The translations under genes were made by a program, and so were the position numbers. DNA of 64,000 nt, taken from assembly GCF_017641085.1 (NCBI RefSeq), contig NZ_JAEPPI010000002.1, forward strand, positions 62,001 to 126,000, given 5' to 3'. This document shows positions 19,062-26,540 of the stretch, piece by piece. Under the pieces are notes generated by a model. It searched no databases. It was not told where the DNA came from and saw only the letters and a list, made by a program, of their open reading frames with translations. Numbering within the stretch: position 1 is the first letter of the stretch; the number at the start of each line of letters is the position of its first letter. The DNA comes from Gracilimonas sp. (lineage in GTDB: Bacteria; Bacteroidota; Rhodothermia; Balneolales; Balneolaceae).

Positions 19062-19799
19062 ATGAGATTAGTCATAATGCTGCTGGCGCTTACCGTAACA
19101 TTCGGCTGTGCCAAAGAAAAAGACCGGGTTAATTATTTACGTCAGGGCTATAAGCTTTTGGATAAGGATAAGTTTCCGGAAGCCGAAACGGCTTTTACAA
19201 ACGCTTTGAAATCCGGCTATGATTACAACAAAGCCTACATTGGGTTAAGCCTGACCAAAACCCGCAGTTTTCCAGAAGACAGTGCAGCCTATTATGTACA
19301 GAACTTTAAGGACGCTATTCCCCTGTTGGATAATGCCATTGAGGCCGACCCCAACAACCCATACGGATATGCGCTGAGAGGAGAAGCCAAGTTATATTCT
19401 TATGACTACAAGGGAGCTATTCGCGATTATGAGAAGCTGGTAACCATGGCACCGGCCAATCCCGGTGGTTTCTTCTTTTTGGGCAAAGCCAAGTTTGAAA
19501 ACGGTGATTTTCAGGGAGCCATCAATACCCTCTCGTATGCTATCGGACTCGATTCTACTCTTTCCCAATCATTTTATATGCGGGCACAGGCCAACGACAG
19601 TTTGGGCAATTACAACGAAGCCATTTCTGATTATAATTTTTCTACAAGATTGGATTCCGGCAATACCGAAGTATTCATCAACCGGGGCAAAACCTTCCTT
19701 CAGCTTAATGAAAACGGCAGCGCCTGCTCTAATTTCACCACGGCAAAACAGCTGGGAAGTGACACTGCTGATGAGCTGCTTCGGGATCATTGTAAATAA
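19062..19799 (+). CDS. TPR-repeat lipoprotein
   Basis: 245 residues. MRLVIMLLALTVTFGCAKEK is a lipoprotein signal with the lipid-modified cysteine at 16. The rest is tetratricopeptide repeats, clearly visible as YNKAYIGLSLTKTRSF, PYGYALRGEAKLYSYDYKGA, GGFFFLGKAKFENGDFQGA, QSFYMRAQANDSLGNYNEA and EVFINRGKTFLQLNENGSA. It is likely a periplasm-facing scaffold protein. It is followed by a secreted gene on the same strand after 90 bases. Confidence 0.85.
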   Translation: MRLVIMLLALTVTFGCAKEKDRVNYLRQGYKLLDKDKFPEAETAFTNALKSGYDYNKAYIGLSLTKTRSFPEDSAAYYVQNFKDAIPLLDNAIEADPNNPYGYALRGEAKLYSYDYKGAIRDYEKLVTMAPANPGGFFFLGKAKFENGDFQGAINTLSYAIGLDSTLSQSFYMRAQANDSLGNYNEAISDYNFSTRLDSGNTEVFINRGKTFLQLNENGSACSNFTTAKQLGSDTADELLRDHCK

Positions 19800-19889
19800 C
19801 CGAAATAGAGAGTTTTTGCCAGTTTGAAGCCATTTGGTATTTAAAAAGGGGGTGACTATACTAATCAGATAGTATAATTAACTTATCCC

Positions 19890-20657
19890 GTGATGAAAAA
19901 AGCACTCTTTCTGTTTCTATTGTTTTTATTGGCAGGAATAACGGCGGAAGCCCAGCCCGACCTTCAATCCCTTCAGCAGGAATGGGTAGATGCAATCAAA
20001 ATGGGCGACTCAACAGCCGGCTTTTATTGGGATGACCGGAGTCTTATCTATTCAAAAATAAAGACTGCTGATGCGGAAAGCATAATTCAAGTCTTGAAAA
20101 AGGAAGAGATTCAAAACCTTCAGGGATATTTTCCCATTCAAAGCTTTCAACATGATAAATCCAGATATATAACCGTTGGCAAGCTCTTCACCTCAGCGGA
20201 TTCTTTAATGCTGCTAACCGGCTGGCGCGAAGTGGAGGGAAGCTGGCTAAAGGAAATTGATGTTATTCTGACTTTAGAAAGTGAAACTACTCAGATTAGC
20301 TCTGTATCAGACCGGTTATTTGACCAGGAACGTAAGAAATGGGTCGAACTTGCAAACAAGCACAATCCGGAAGCTCACATCAAAGTCAGCTATACCGAAG
20401 ACGCTACCTATTTTGGGAACGGGCAAAAATCAGAAGGACGCCAGGAAATTGCCGAGCGATATTCCTACATGGAGAACCCAAATTACCAGGTGGATCTTGA
20501 AAAGGAACGGTTTTGGAGAATCTCTGAAGGCAACGTGCTCGAAATTGGCCGGTATTTTACCGGTGCTGAACGCAGAGGAAATGGCGGATTATATATGATT
20601 TTATGGGAGAAACAGGAATCCGGGGAATGGCAGATTGAGCTGGACTTTAATTTTTAA
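19890..20657 (+). CDS. Secreted SnoaL/DUF4440-like protein
   Basis: 255 residues with a signal peptide (MMKKALFLFLLFLLAGITAEA). Two similar units follow: LQSLQQEWVDAIKMGDSTAGFYW near residue 26 and RKKWVELANKHNPEAHIKVSYTEDATYFGNG near 150, the second followed by EGRQEIAERYSYM. These match the cone-shaped NTF2-like fold family (DUF4440/SnoaL), here in tandem. The family includes enzymes and binding proteins, so the role is open. It is convergent with the SRPBCC gene, with eight bases between them. Confidence 0.7.
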   Translation: MMKKALFLFLLFLLAGITAEAQPDLQSLQQEWVDAIKMGDSTAGFYWDDRSLIYSKIKTADAESIIQVLKKEEIQNLQGYFPIQSFQHDKSRYITVGKLFTSADSLMLLTGWREVEGSWLKEIDVILTLESETTQISSVSDRLFDQERKKWVELANKHNPEAHIKVSYTEDATYFGNGQKSEGRQEIAERYSYMENPNYQVDLEKERFWRISEGNVLEIGRYFTGAERRGNGGLYMILWEKQESGEWQIELDFNF

Positions 20658-20665
20658 CTCTGAAG

Positions 20666-21073
20666 CTATCCGGCCTCGGTATATTTTTTAAAGTTATTCA
20701 GAATAGATTGCCAGCCCTCCTTTTGCATATCAACAGGAAGTTCGGTTTCAGCCTCAAAAACCGTCGTTATTTTCGTTTTGCCTTCTTCCTGGTCAAAGTC
20801 GGTGACTACTTTTCGGCCATCTCCAAGCGTATAGCTGATTTTCTTTTGGTCGATCACTTCATCATAAACTCCTTCAAAGTCAAAGCCAATGGTACCATCT
20901 TTAGATTCCATCCTGGCGTTATACGTACCGCCGGGGCGCAAATCGTTCTCAGCGCTTGGACAGTGCCAGTCATCAGAAGCGAAGTTCCAGTTCATGATGT
21001 GTTCCGGTAACGTCCAGAAGTCCCACACCTTGCGGATATCCGCATCAACCGTAGCTTTTATAGTGATTTTCAT
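20666..21073 (-). CDS. SRPBCC/AHSA1-family protein
   Basis: 135 residues from the ATG at 21073, preceded by AAAGGAGAG. MKITIKATVDADIRKVWDFW is the usual first strand and helix of the START-like/SRPBCC fold, and the C-terminal helix GWQSILNNFKKY closes the hydrophobic pocket. DWHCPSAENDLRPGGTYNARM and GFDFEGVYDEV fit the AHSA1 (activator of Hsp90 ATPase homologue 1-like) subgroup. Bacterial members often sit with ArsR/MarR regulators and bind small hydrophobic molecules. A palindrome 18 bases before the start suggests repression. Confidence 0.88.
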   Translation of the reverse strand: MKITIKATVDADIRKVWDFWTLPEHIMNWNFASDDWHCPSAENDLRPGGTYNARMESKDGTIGFDFEGVYDEVIDQKKISYTLGDGRKVVTDFDQEEGKTKITTVFEAETELPVDMQKEGWQSILNNFKKYTEAG

Positions 21074-21090
21074 ACCGCTCTCCTTTAGCA

Positions 21091-21110
21091 TTCAAACATC
21101 ATTGTTTGAA
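21091..21110. promoter_or_regulatory. Palindromic operator before the SRPBCC gene
   Basis: TTCAAACATCATTGTTTGAA has eight-base arms around TCAT. It overlaps the start of the likely leader of the SRPBCC gene. The core AACATCATTGTT differs by one base from the core in front of marR at 1742-1757. Confidence 0.55.
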
Positions 21111-21184
21111 TTTAATTGGCACTTTTAGCCTAATAAAGAAAATTAACCGGTCATTCGGAACAGTTTTGTGTTAAAAAAGCTGAA

Positions 21185-21215
21185 TAAAAAAAGTCCTGTG
21201 CGCTAACACAGGACT
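21185..21215 (-). terminator. Terminator of the 21245-22213 gene
   Basis: AGTCCTGTG and CACAGGACT form a perfect nine-bp stem around a six-base loop, followed on the minus strand by seven T residues. Confidence 0.9.
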
Positions 21216-21244
21216 GATTCACCAAACTATCTCAAACTAGTTTT

Positions 21245-22213
21245 TCAGAAGCTATTCAACATGGTTTCGGCGTCGGTTCCGAAGTCAATAAGTTCCAGTG
21301 AGGAAATCACTTCTTCACCTTCCATCGTTGACGATTTTACCACTCCACCCGGCACAGCTTCTGAAGTCACTCTCCAGAGCTTCAGAGAAATTTCGGGAGC
21401 TACCCCAAAATCTATGAGGTCGGCCGTAAAGGTGCCTTTGGGTACCTGAACTGATACTCCTTTTGCTGCAACAGCTCCCTCAATTGATTCCTGTGTCAGC
21501 TTTTGAGGTTGTGAATACCAGCCTTCTGATACCGGCTTTTCCTGGGGCTCGGAATCTCCCATCTTCTCGCGCAATCGTACAATTTGTTGTCTTTCGTCCG
21601 AAAACAGAACTTCCGCTATATAAACCGGTTCGTCCTCATCTTCCTCAAACATCACGATTTGCCACCACTGTTGACCGTTTTCGAGCTCTTTCAGGAATCC
21701 CTTTTTCATGATGGTACCAACATCACCATCCCCATCCGAAACCTGCCATTGGGTCCAGCCGCCTTCCGGGTAATCTTCTACCTCCAGCTCATACCCGTAT
21801 CCCGTAAACAAGTAGTTAAACATCATCGGGTACATATTCACGTTCATGTTAATCCCGAAATTCAGGGAAGCCATTTGCACCTCTCCCGTCAGCCGGGCGG
21901 TAACCGTTTTCTTGTTATCAGCAGGCATGGTCACAATCATATTATTCGGCATATAGTTATCAGCATATACCGAAATATTGTGAATACCCAACGAACCGAA
22001 CCTGATTTTTGCTGTACCGTCTGCACCTGTGGTGGTTTTCCGGCCATTTGAAGCTTCTACCTGTGCCCCCTGAATGGGATTACCTTCCTGATCCAGTACT
22101 TCCACCGTCACTGAATTGATGGGTACTTTGTTTAGCATTTCTGCCCCCGGCATCATGCAACCTGTAATTATTAGTGTCGATACCACACACACTATTCCTA
22201 AAACCCTTCTCAT
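21245..22213 (-). CDS. Lipoprotein with carboxypeptidase-regulatory-like (Ig-fold) domain
   Basis: 322 residues. The start at 22213 has CGGAGA before it and gives a lipoprotein signal ending in LIITGC; a longer reading to 22375 adds 54 residues without sense. Residues about 35-125 are a transthyretin-like/carboxypeptidase regulatory domain (VTVEVLDQEGNPIQGAQVEA ... TTTGADGTAKIRFGSLG). The remainder is beta-rich and acidic (EEDEDEPVY) with no family recognised. Anchored in a membrane by lipid and bounded by its own terminator. Confidence 0.8.
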   Translation of the reverse strand: MRRVLGIVCVVSTLIITGCMMPGAEMLNKVPINSVTVEVLDQEGNPIQGAQVEASNGRKTTTGADGTAKIRFGSLGIHNISVYADNYMPNNMIVTMPADNKKTVTARLTGEVQMASLNFGINMNVNMYPMMFNYLFTGYGYELEVEDYPEGGWTQWQVSDGDGDVGTIMKKGFLKELENGQQWWQIVMFEEDEDEPVYIAEVLFSDERQQIVRLREKMGDSEPQEKPVSEGWYSQPQKLTQESIEGAVAAKGVSVQVPKGTFTADLIDFGVAPEISLKLWRVTSEAVPGGVVKSSTMEGEEVISSLELIDFGTDAETMLNSF

Positions 22214-22354
22214 TGTCAATCTCCGTTTATTTTCAAATTTAAGAGCTGCCTCTGTTTTACAATGCGAAATAAAATAGAAAAAAGGATCAAATCTGCCACA
22301 CAAAGCAAGACTTTTTTTGAGGGGAGGAAAGCGATCACGCCATATAATGGTGCC

Positions 22355-22391
22355 AATAAAAAAAGCCTCGCTCAACTAAGAACGAGGCTTT
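22355..22391 (-). terminator. Terminator of secG
   Basis: AAAGCCTCGCTC (22362-22373) pairs with GAACGAGGCTTT (22380-22391); on the minus strand a run of seven T follows. Confidence 0.88.
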
Positions 22392-22414
22392 AAATTTCTT
22401 GAAGTAACCGGCTG

Positions 22415-22792
22415 TTAGTTATCGCCGTTGTCTTCGGAATTGTCCTGGCTGTTATCCTGCTGCTGCTGAGGAATAGCCGGAGCTGATTGGGAAGGAGATT
22501 CAATAGGTGCATTTACACCTCCGCCTTCCTGTAAAATACTCCGTTCTACTTCCCCGCGATCAATCGCGAAGTTAGCGAGCACACATAGTGCCAGAAAAAG
22601 GGCTGCAAGTACCGATGTTGATTTCGACAGTAAGTCAGCTGTTCTCCGGGCTCCGAGACCACCGCCTCCACCGAGGCCGCCTCCGCCACCCATTCCGGAA
22701 ATTCCTTGTCCCTGTCCCGGTTGCAGTAAAACAACCACGATTAACAGGAAGCAAATAACAGCAATAACTCCTACAATAATATTATAAAGCAT
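22415..22792 (-). CDS. secG: Preprotein translocase subunit SecG
   Basis: A small inner-membrane subunit of the SecYEG channel, 125 residues. Two membrane helices (about 4-23 and 55-75) flank the conserved glycine-rich loop with QPGQGQGISGMGG. The C-terminal tail from residue 90 is low-complexity (Q/N/D/S), as often seen in Bacteroidota SecG. It has its own terminator. It is divergent from the MscS gene. Confidence 0.93.
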   Translation of the reverse strand: MLYNIIVGVIAVICFLLIVVVLLQPGQGQGISGMGGGGGLGGGGGLGARRTADLLSKSTSVLAALFLALCVLANFAIDRGEVERSILQEGGGVNAPIESPSQSAPAIPQQQQDNSQDNSEDNGDN

Positions 22793-22889
22793 GTAATTAG
22801 ATTCTTATCTTTTTGAGAAGGGTGCAAAGATATCCATTTTTACATACTATCCCAAGCATTGGGACATCAAAATTAATTAAATAACACGG

Positions 22890-23813
22890 ATGCAAGACTT
22901 CACAGATCAAATCGCCGATTTCATTGCAAGCTCACCCAGTATAGCAGTACAACTTGTGGAAACTGTTGCCATCATCCTCATCCTCTGGGTTGTCCGCATT
23001 ATTGCCGTCCGTGTTCTTCAGCGAAATGTAGAAGACAAGAAAGCCATCTATAAATGGCGGAAGAACATTACCTACATCGCTTTTTTTATCGGCGTGCTTA
23101 TCATCGGGCAAATCTGGTTTCTGGCGCTGGGCTCCCTGGGGACTTTTCTGGGGCTGCTTTCTGCAGGTATCGCCATTGCCCTTAAAGATCCGGTAACCGA
23201 CATCGCAGCCTGGCTATTTTTAATATGGCGAAAGCCTTTTGATATCGGCGACCGTATCCAGGTAGGGAATTCCAAAGGGGATGTCATTGATATTCGGGTG
23301 TTTAAATTCACTATCCTGGAAATAGGAAACTGGGTGGATGCCGATCAAAGCACGGGGCGGGTCATTCACATTCCCAATCACAAAGTATTTACCGAAGACC
23401 TCGCCAACTATACCAGCGACTTTGAGTTTATCTGGAATGAGATGGGCGTACTCGTCACCTTTGAAAGCGACTGGAAGAAAGCCAAGAAAATCCTGGAAGA
23501 GGTGGTTGAGGAGAATATGCATGAATTTGTGGAACAGGCCCGGGAGGAAGTCAAAAAAGCAGAAAAATCCTATCTCATTCAGTATCGGTATCTGACTCCC
23601 ATTGTGTACACCAGTGTTAAAGACAGTGGCATCAACCTTTCCATACGGTATTTATCAGATCCAAGACGAAGAAGGGGCGTTTCTCAGGCTATCTGGGAAT
23701 CCATTCTCGACCGTTTTGATGAGCACGACGACATCGATTTTGCCTACCCAACCATCCGCTACTACGACAACCCCACCGAAGGCAAACCCGGCACAACTCC
23801 TTCAGGGAATTAA
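22890..23813 (+). CDS. MscS-family mechanosensitive ion channel
   Basis: 307 residues. Three membrane helices lie in the first 110 residues; the pore helix is GLLSAGIAIALKDPVTDIAAW, followed by the beta domain with KPFDIGDRIQV, the most conserved stretch of the MscS family. A C-terminal alpha/beta vestibule domain includes VTFESDWKKAKKILEEVVEE. It opens on membrane tension to release osmolytes. No known partner is nearby. Confidence 0.93.
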   Translation: MQDFTDQIADFIASSPSIAVQLVETVAIILILWVVRIIAVRVLQRNVEDKKAIYKWRKNITYIAFFIGVLIIGQIWFLALGSLGTFLGLLSAGIAIALKDPVTDIAAWLFLIWRKPFDIGDRIQVGNSKGDVIDIRVFKFTILEIGNWVDADQSTGRVIHIPNHKVFTEDLANYTSDFEFIWNEMGVLVTFESDWKKAKKILEEVVEENMHEFVEQAREEVKKAEKSYLIQYRYLTPIVYTSVKDSGINLSIRYLSDPRRRRGVSQAIWESILDRFDEHDDIDFAYPTIRYYDNPTEGKPGTTPSGN

Positions 23814-23867
23814 AAATTCAAAATGAAAAATTGAGAATAGCATGAACTCATTTTTCATTTTGAATTT
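23814..23867. repeat. AT-rich inverted repeat at convergent gene ends
   Basis: TTCAAAATGAAAAATTGAG (23817-23835) is nearly the reverse complement of CTCATTTTTCATTTTGAA (23847-23864), with one base missing. It lies between the stops of the MscS and SRAP genes and may act as a terminator for both; low-complexity repeats of this style also occur dispersed in related genomes (from memory). Confidence 0.7.
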
Positions 23868-23882
23868 AACATTTTTAATTCT

Positions 23883-24566
23883 TCAATCGTCTTCCGGCCC
23901 GTCGTAGTTGCGGAGTTTTGGGATTGGCTGCACCAGCTCTTTGGAGTTGTTGGAAGGGTCATTCACTAACTCAGGAACTCGAAAAACAGACATATCCGGC
24001 AGCAGGTGATTACCTGAGAACCCATTTTCTAACATTTCAGGAGCATTTCCATTCAACCAGCGTCCGTAATCTTTTTCTTCCAGTATAACGGGCATACGGT
24101 CATCCAACGGTTCAACCAGGGCATTCGCCGGCATCGTGATTACTGCAAATGAGTGGATCAGGCGGCCGTCTTCCTGCTCAAATGAAGTGCAGATTCCAGC
24201 TAAACCGGTCACTTCTGTTGTAAGCACCCGCAGGTAGAAAGGCAGCGGGTCGTCCACGGTTTCCTTCCACTTATAAAACCCGGATACCGGAATGATACAG
24301 GGAGAGGTTTTAGCAAGCTGCTTCAGGTTTTTATTTTCAGCAAATTCTTCCTGCCCTATTTCAAAAAAGTCATCGTCAGCCTCTTCCTGCTTCAGTCCCC
24401 ATACCGAGCTCACCACCGCCCGGCTATCCCCGTCCTTCACAACAATAGGCATCGTATTACCGGGGATGACGTTATAATTTGGATTGAAAAGGCTTTCAGC
24501 ATCGGTCTGGCCACCAAAAGCTTCCTCAATAATAAATTTATCGGCTTCTAATACGTATCTCTTCAT
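23883..24566 (-). CDS. SRAP-domain (YedK/HMCES-like) protein lacking the catalytic residues
   Basis: 227 residues. SRAP proteins cross-link abasic sites in single-stranded DNA through Cys2, helped by a Glu and a His. The fold is recognisable: YNVIPGNTMPIVV, VVSSVWGLK, PCIIPVSGFYKW, HSFAVITMPAN and DRMPVIL are in the right order. The usual start MCGRY is MKRY here, so Cys2 is missing; GFYEW is GFYKW (Lys99), and HDRMP is DDRMP (Asp155). An in-frame stop upstream excludes a longer start that restores the cysteine. Possibly a DNA-binding protein without cross-linking chemistry. Confidence 0.82.
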   Translation of the reverse strand: MKRYVLEADKFIIEEAFGGQTDAESLFNPNYNVIPGNTMPIVVKDGDSRAVVSSVWGLKQEEADDDFFEIGQEEFAENKNLKQLAKTSPCIIPVSGFYKWKETVDDPLPFYLRVLTTEVTGLAGICTSFEQEDGRLIHSFAVITMPANALVEPLDDRMPVILEEKDYGRWLNGNAPEMLENGFSGNHLLPDMSVFRVPELVNDPSNNSKELVQPIPKLRNYDGPEDD

Positions 24567-24629
24567 AAATCCATTATTTAGCTTGATTTATAGGGTTAAC
24601 GAAAAAAGCCTGAGGTATTGTTCATTTTT

Positions 24630-25152
24630 TTAACGCAGAGACGCAAAGATTTCGCAGAGAATGCTGAGCCTTCTATGTTGACTCTTTCAGGAATAAATGC
24701 TTAAATCAGGAATGATAGAAAATGAATTATCAAAAATAATAATAGGAACTTGCATTGAAATTCATCGGGAGCTTGGCCCCGGGCTTTTGGAATCAGTTTA
24801 TGAAGAAGTATTATTTTCTGAATTAAATGAGAAGGGGTTGCATGTTCAACGTCAGGTTTCAGTTCCGTTATTGTATAAAGAGATGCACTTTGAAACTGCT
24901 TACAGATTAGACCTGCTCGTAAATAACCGGGTTATCATAGAAATTAAGGCTGTAGAAAGTTTAGCACCGGTCCATTATTCACAATTACTCACTTATTTAA
25001 AACTATCGAATAAAAAGCTGGGCTTGCTCATAAACTTCAATGTGAAGCTCTTAAAAGAAGGGATACATCGAGTGGTAAACAAACTATAAACTCCGCGCCC
25101 TTTGCGATTCCCTCTGCGAGCTTTGCGTGTCTCTCCGCGCCCTCTGCGTTAA
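24630..25152. mobile_element. Candidate mobile unit: GxxExxY gene between inverted repeats
   Basis: TTAACGCAGAG at 24630-24640 is the exact reverse complement of CTCTGCGTTAA at 25142-25152. Two more inverted matches are nested inside: ACGCAAAG (24641-24648) with CTTTGCGT (25121-25128), and TCGCAGAG (24652-24659) with CTCTGCGA (25112-25119). Only the GxxExxY gene lies between. The right flank also carries short tandem-like variants of the same words. I interpret it as a small mobile or repeat-borne unit; no target-site duplication was evident. Confidence 0.5.
24697..25089 (+). CDS. GxxExxY family protein (PD-(D/E)XK nuclease fold)
   Basis: 130 residues. GPGLLESVYEEVL at 27-39 contains the family signature Gly29-x-x-Glu32-x-x-Tyr35. 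The nuclease core YRLDLLVNNRVIIEIKAVE supplies Asp72, Glu82 and Lys84, the usual PD-(D/E)XK residues. I keep the ATG at 24697 because AGGA precedes it; an internal Met6 is the alternative. Biological role is unknown; members are common, multicopy and often isolated. It lies between inverted repeats (24630 and 25152), which points to mobility. Confidence 0.88.
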   Translation: MLKSGMIENELSKIIIGTCIEIHRELGPGLLESVYEEVLFSELNEKGLHVQRQVSVPLLYKEMHFETAYRLDLLVNNRVIIEIKAVESLAPVHYSQLLTYLKLSNKKLGLLINFNVKLLKEGIHRVVNKL

Positions 25153-25203
25153 ATACACACTTTTTTTATTACCTTCCTCCAAACATTATATCAACCATTA
25201 CCC

Positions 25204-26133
25204 ATGCAAAATCCATTTTTTAATTCGGAAGAAAACCGGCTTCGATCTTTATTTCGGGTACTCCTGTTTATCTTCTTGTTTGTTTTTATGATGGTAATTC
25301 CATCCCTGATCCCCTACACAGCTCTGGACTACATAGGCAGATCCATACTCACCCTTGGGCTGTTTTACATCATGTTCCGCTATGTGGATGGGCGTCCATG
25401 GAGCTTCTCGGGATTAAACTTAGATAGAACCTGGTTTATGGAATGTGCAGCCGGGATTGTTATTGCTGCGGTGACAATGGGACTTATATTTCTTACCCTT
25501 TGGCAAACCGGCGGGCTCGAAATCACGAGTTTTAGCTGGAATCGTAGCGGGGAAACCTTTTGGCTGATCCCGCTTTTGATCTTCTTTGTACAAATGGCTT
25601 CTGTCGGCTTTTATGAAGAAGTAATGGCCCGGGGATATTTGTTGCCCAACATCACCGAAGGATTCACTTTAGGCAACATCACCCCACAAAAAGCGGCTGT
25701 TATCGCTGTTATCATCAGCTCCGCGCTGTTTGGGCTTGGTCATGCCGGAAACCCCAATGCGAACATCACTGCCGTTGTTAACATCCTTTTAGCCGGGGTG
25801 ATGCTGGCCGTGCCTTTTATCATAACGGGACGATTGGGATTGTCTATCGGTATTCACTTTTCATGGAATTTTTTCCAGGGGGGGATATTCGGCTTTCGGG
25901 TAAGCGGAATGGAAGTGCGCAACTCACTGATACAAATTCAGCAAGGAGGCCCCGATTGGTGGACCGGAGGCTCATTTGGCCCCGAAGCCGGACTGATCGG
26001 AGTGCTGGGCATCCTTCTGATTTTAGGGTTGACCGTTCTTTATCTTAAACAAAGCGGTGTTAGAATAGGTTATGCTGATCTTTTTTCGAATACTTTTACA
26101 GAGCAGAAGACAATCGCGGAAGAAGCTCCCTGA
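25204..26133 (+). CDS. CPBP family intramembrane metalloprotease
   Basis: 309 residues with about eight membrane helices. The family motifs are intact: GFYEEVMARGYLL (EExxxR, glutamates near 138-139), FGLGHAGNPNA (His near 180) and GIHFSWNFFQG (His near 217). CPBP proteases cut isoprenylated or membrane peptides and are associated with bacteriocin self-immunity. The substrate here is not evident. It stands immediately right of the GxxExxY unit and left of a repeat-rich gap. Confidence 0.88.
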   Translation: MQNPFFNSEENRLRSLFRVLLFIFLFVFMMVIPSLIPYTALDYIGRSILTLGLFYIMFRYVDGRPWSFSGLNLDRTWFMECAAGIVIAAVTMGLIFLTLWQTGGLEITSFSWNRSGETFWLIPLLIFFVQMASVGFYEEVMARGYLLPNITEGFTLGNITPQKAAVIAVIISSALFGLGHAGNPNANITAVVNILLAGVMLAVPFIITGRLGLSIGIHFSWNFFQGGIFGFRVSGMEVRNSLIQIQQGGPDWWTGGSFGPEAGLIGVLGILLILGLTVLYLKQSGVRIGYADLFSNTFTEQKTIAEEAP

Positions 26134-26436
26134 ATTGCGAATGATCGATGGACCGATTAACCGATTTGCGAACTGGTATTCTGTAGTAACCACGACCAAC
26201 CATCGCGAAGGGTTAAAACCCATTCGCTTGGATAATTGATTACAACCTGCCTCAACCCAGCATCACTCTACCACCTGTCATCCCGAAGAAATGAGCATAG
26301 CGAATGACTGAGGGATCTCCCTGAATTGCAAACGACCGATTAACCGAATTGTGATTTCGTTTTCATCAACAACCATCGCTAAAGAATCACCCTTAAAACG
26401 TTCAAAATTCGATGTTCCTTGTTCGATGTTCAAAAT
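26134..26436. repeat. Mosaic of dispersed non-coding repeats (copy 1)
   Basis: No gene. It contains a GCGAATGATCGATGGACCG-type block followed by CGCGAAGGGTTAAAACCCA (also at 31430-31545, and inverted at 38570-38700), then CATCCCGAAGAAATGAGCA with GAGGGATCTCC (also at 30570 and 31135), and finally GATGTTCCTTGTTCGATG near 26411 (repeat type D). Confidence 0.75.
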
Positions 26437-26540
26437 CCCTGAGCTTCATATACATTTTTTGTATATTGTGAAGTCTTTTGATTAAAGACACGATCTTTGA
26501 AAATTGAACTATAACGCCAAAATTGAATGAGGTGTAACCA

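Noticed and set aside
23220..23522. Open frame opposite the MscS gene
   Set aside because: It is antisense to a well-conserved gene and has no similarity of its own.
24630..25152. CRISPR-like array in the short CGCAGAG/CTCTGCG words
   Set aside because: The words are few, inverted and irregularly spaced, with a gene between; there are no cas genes.
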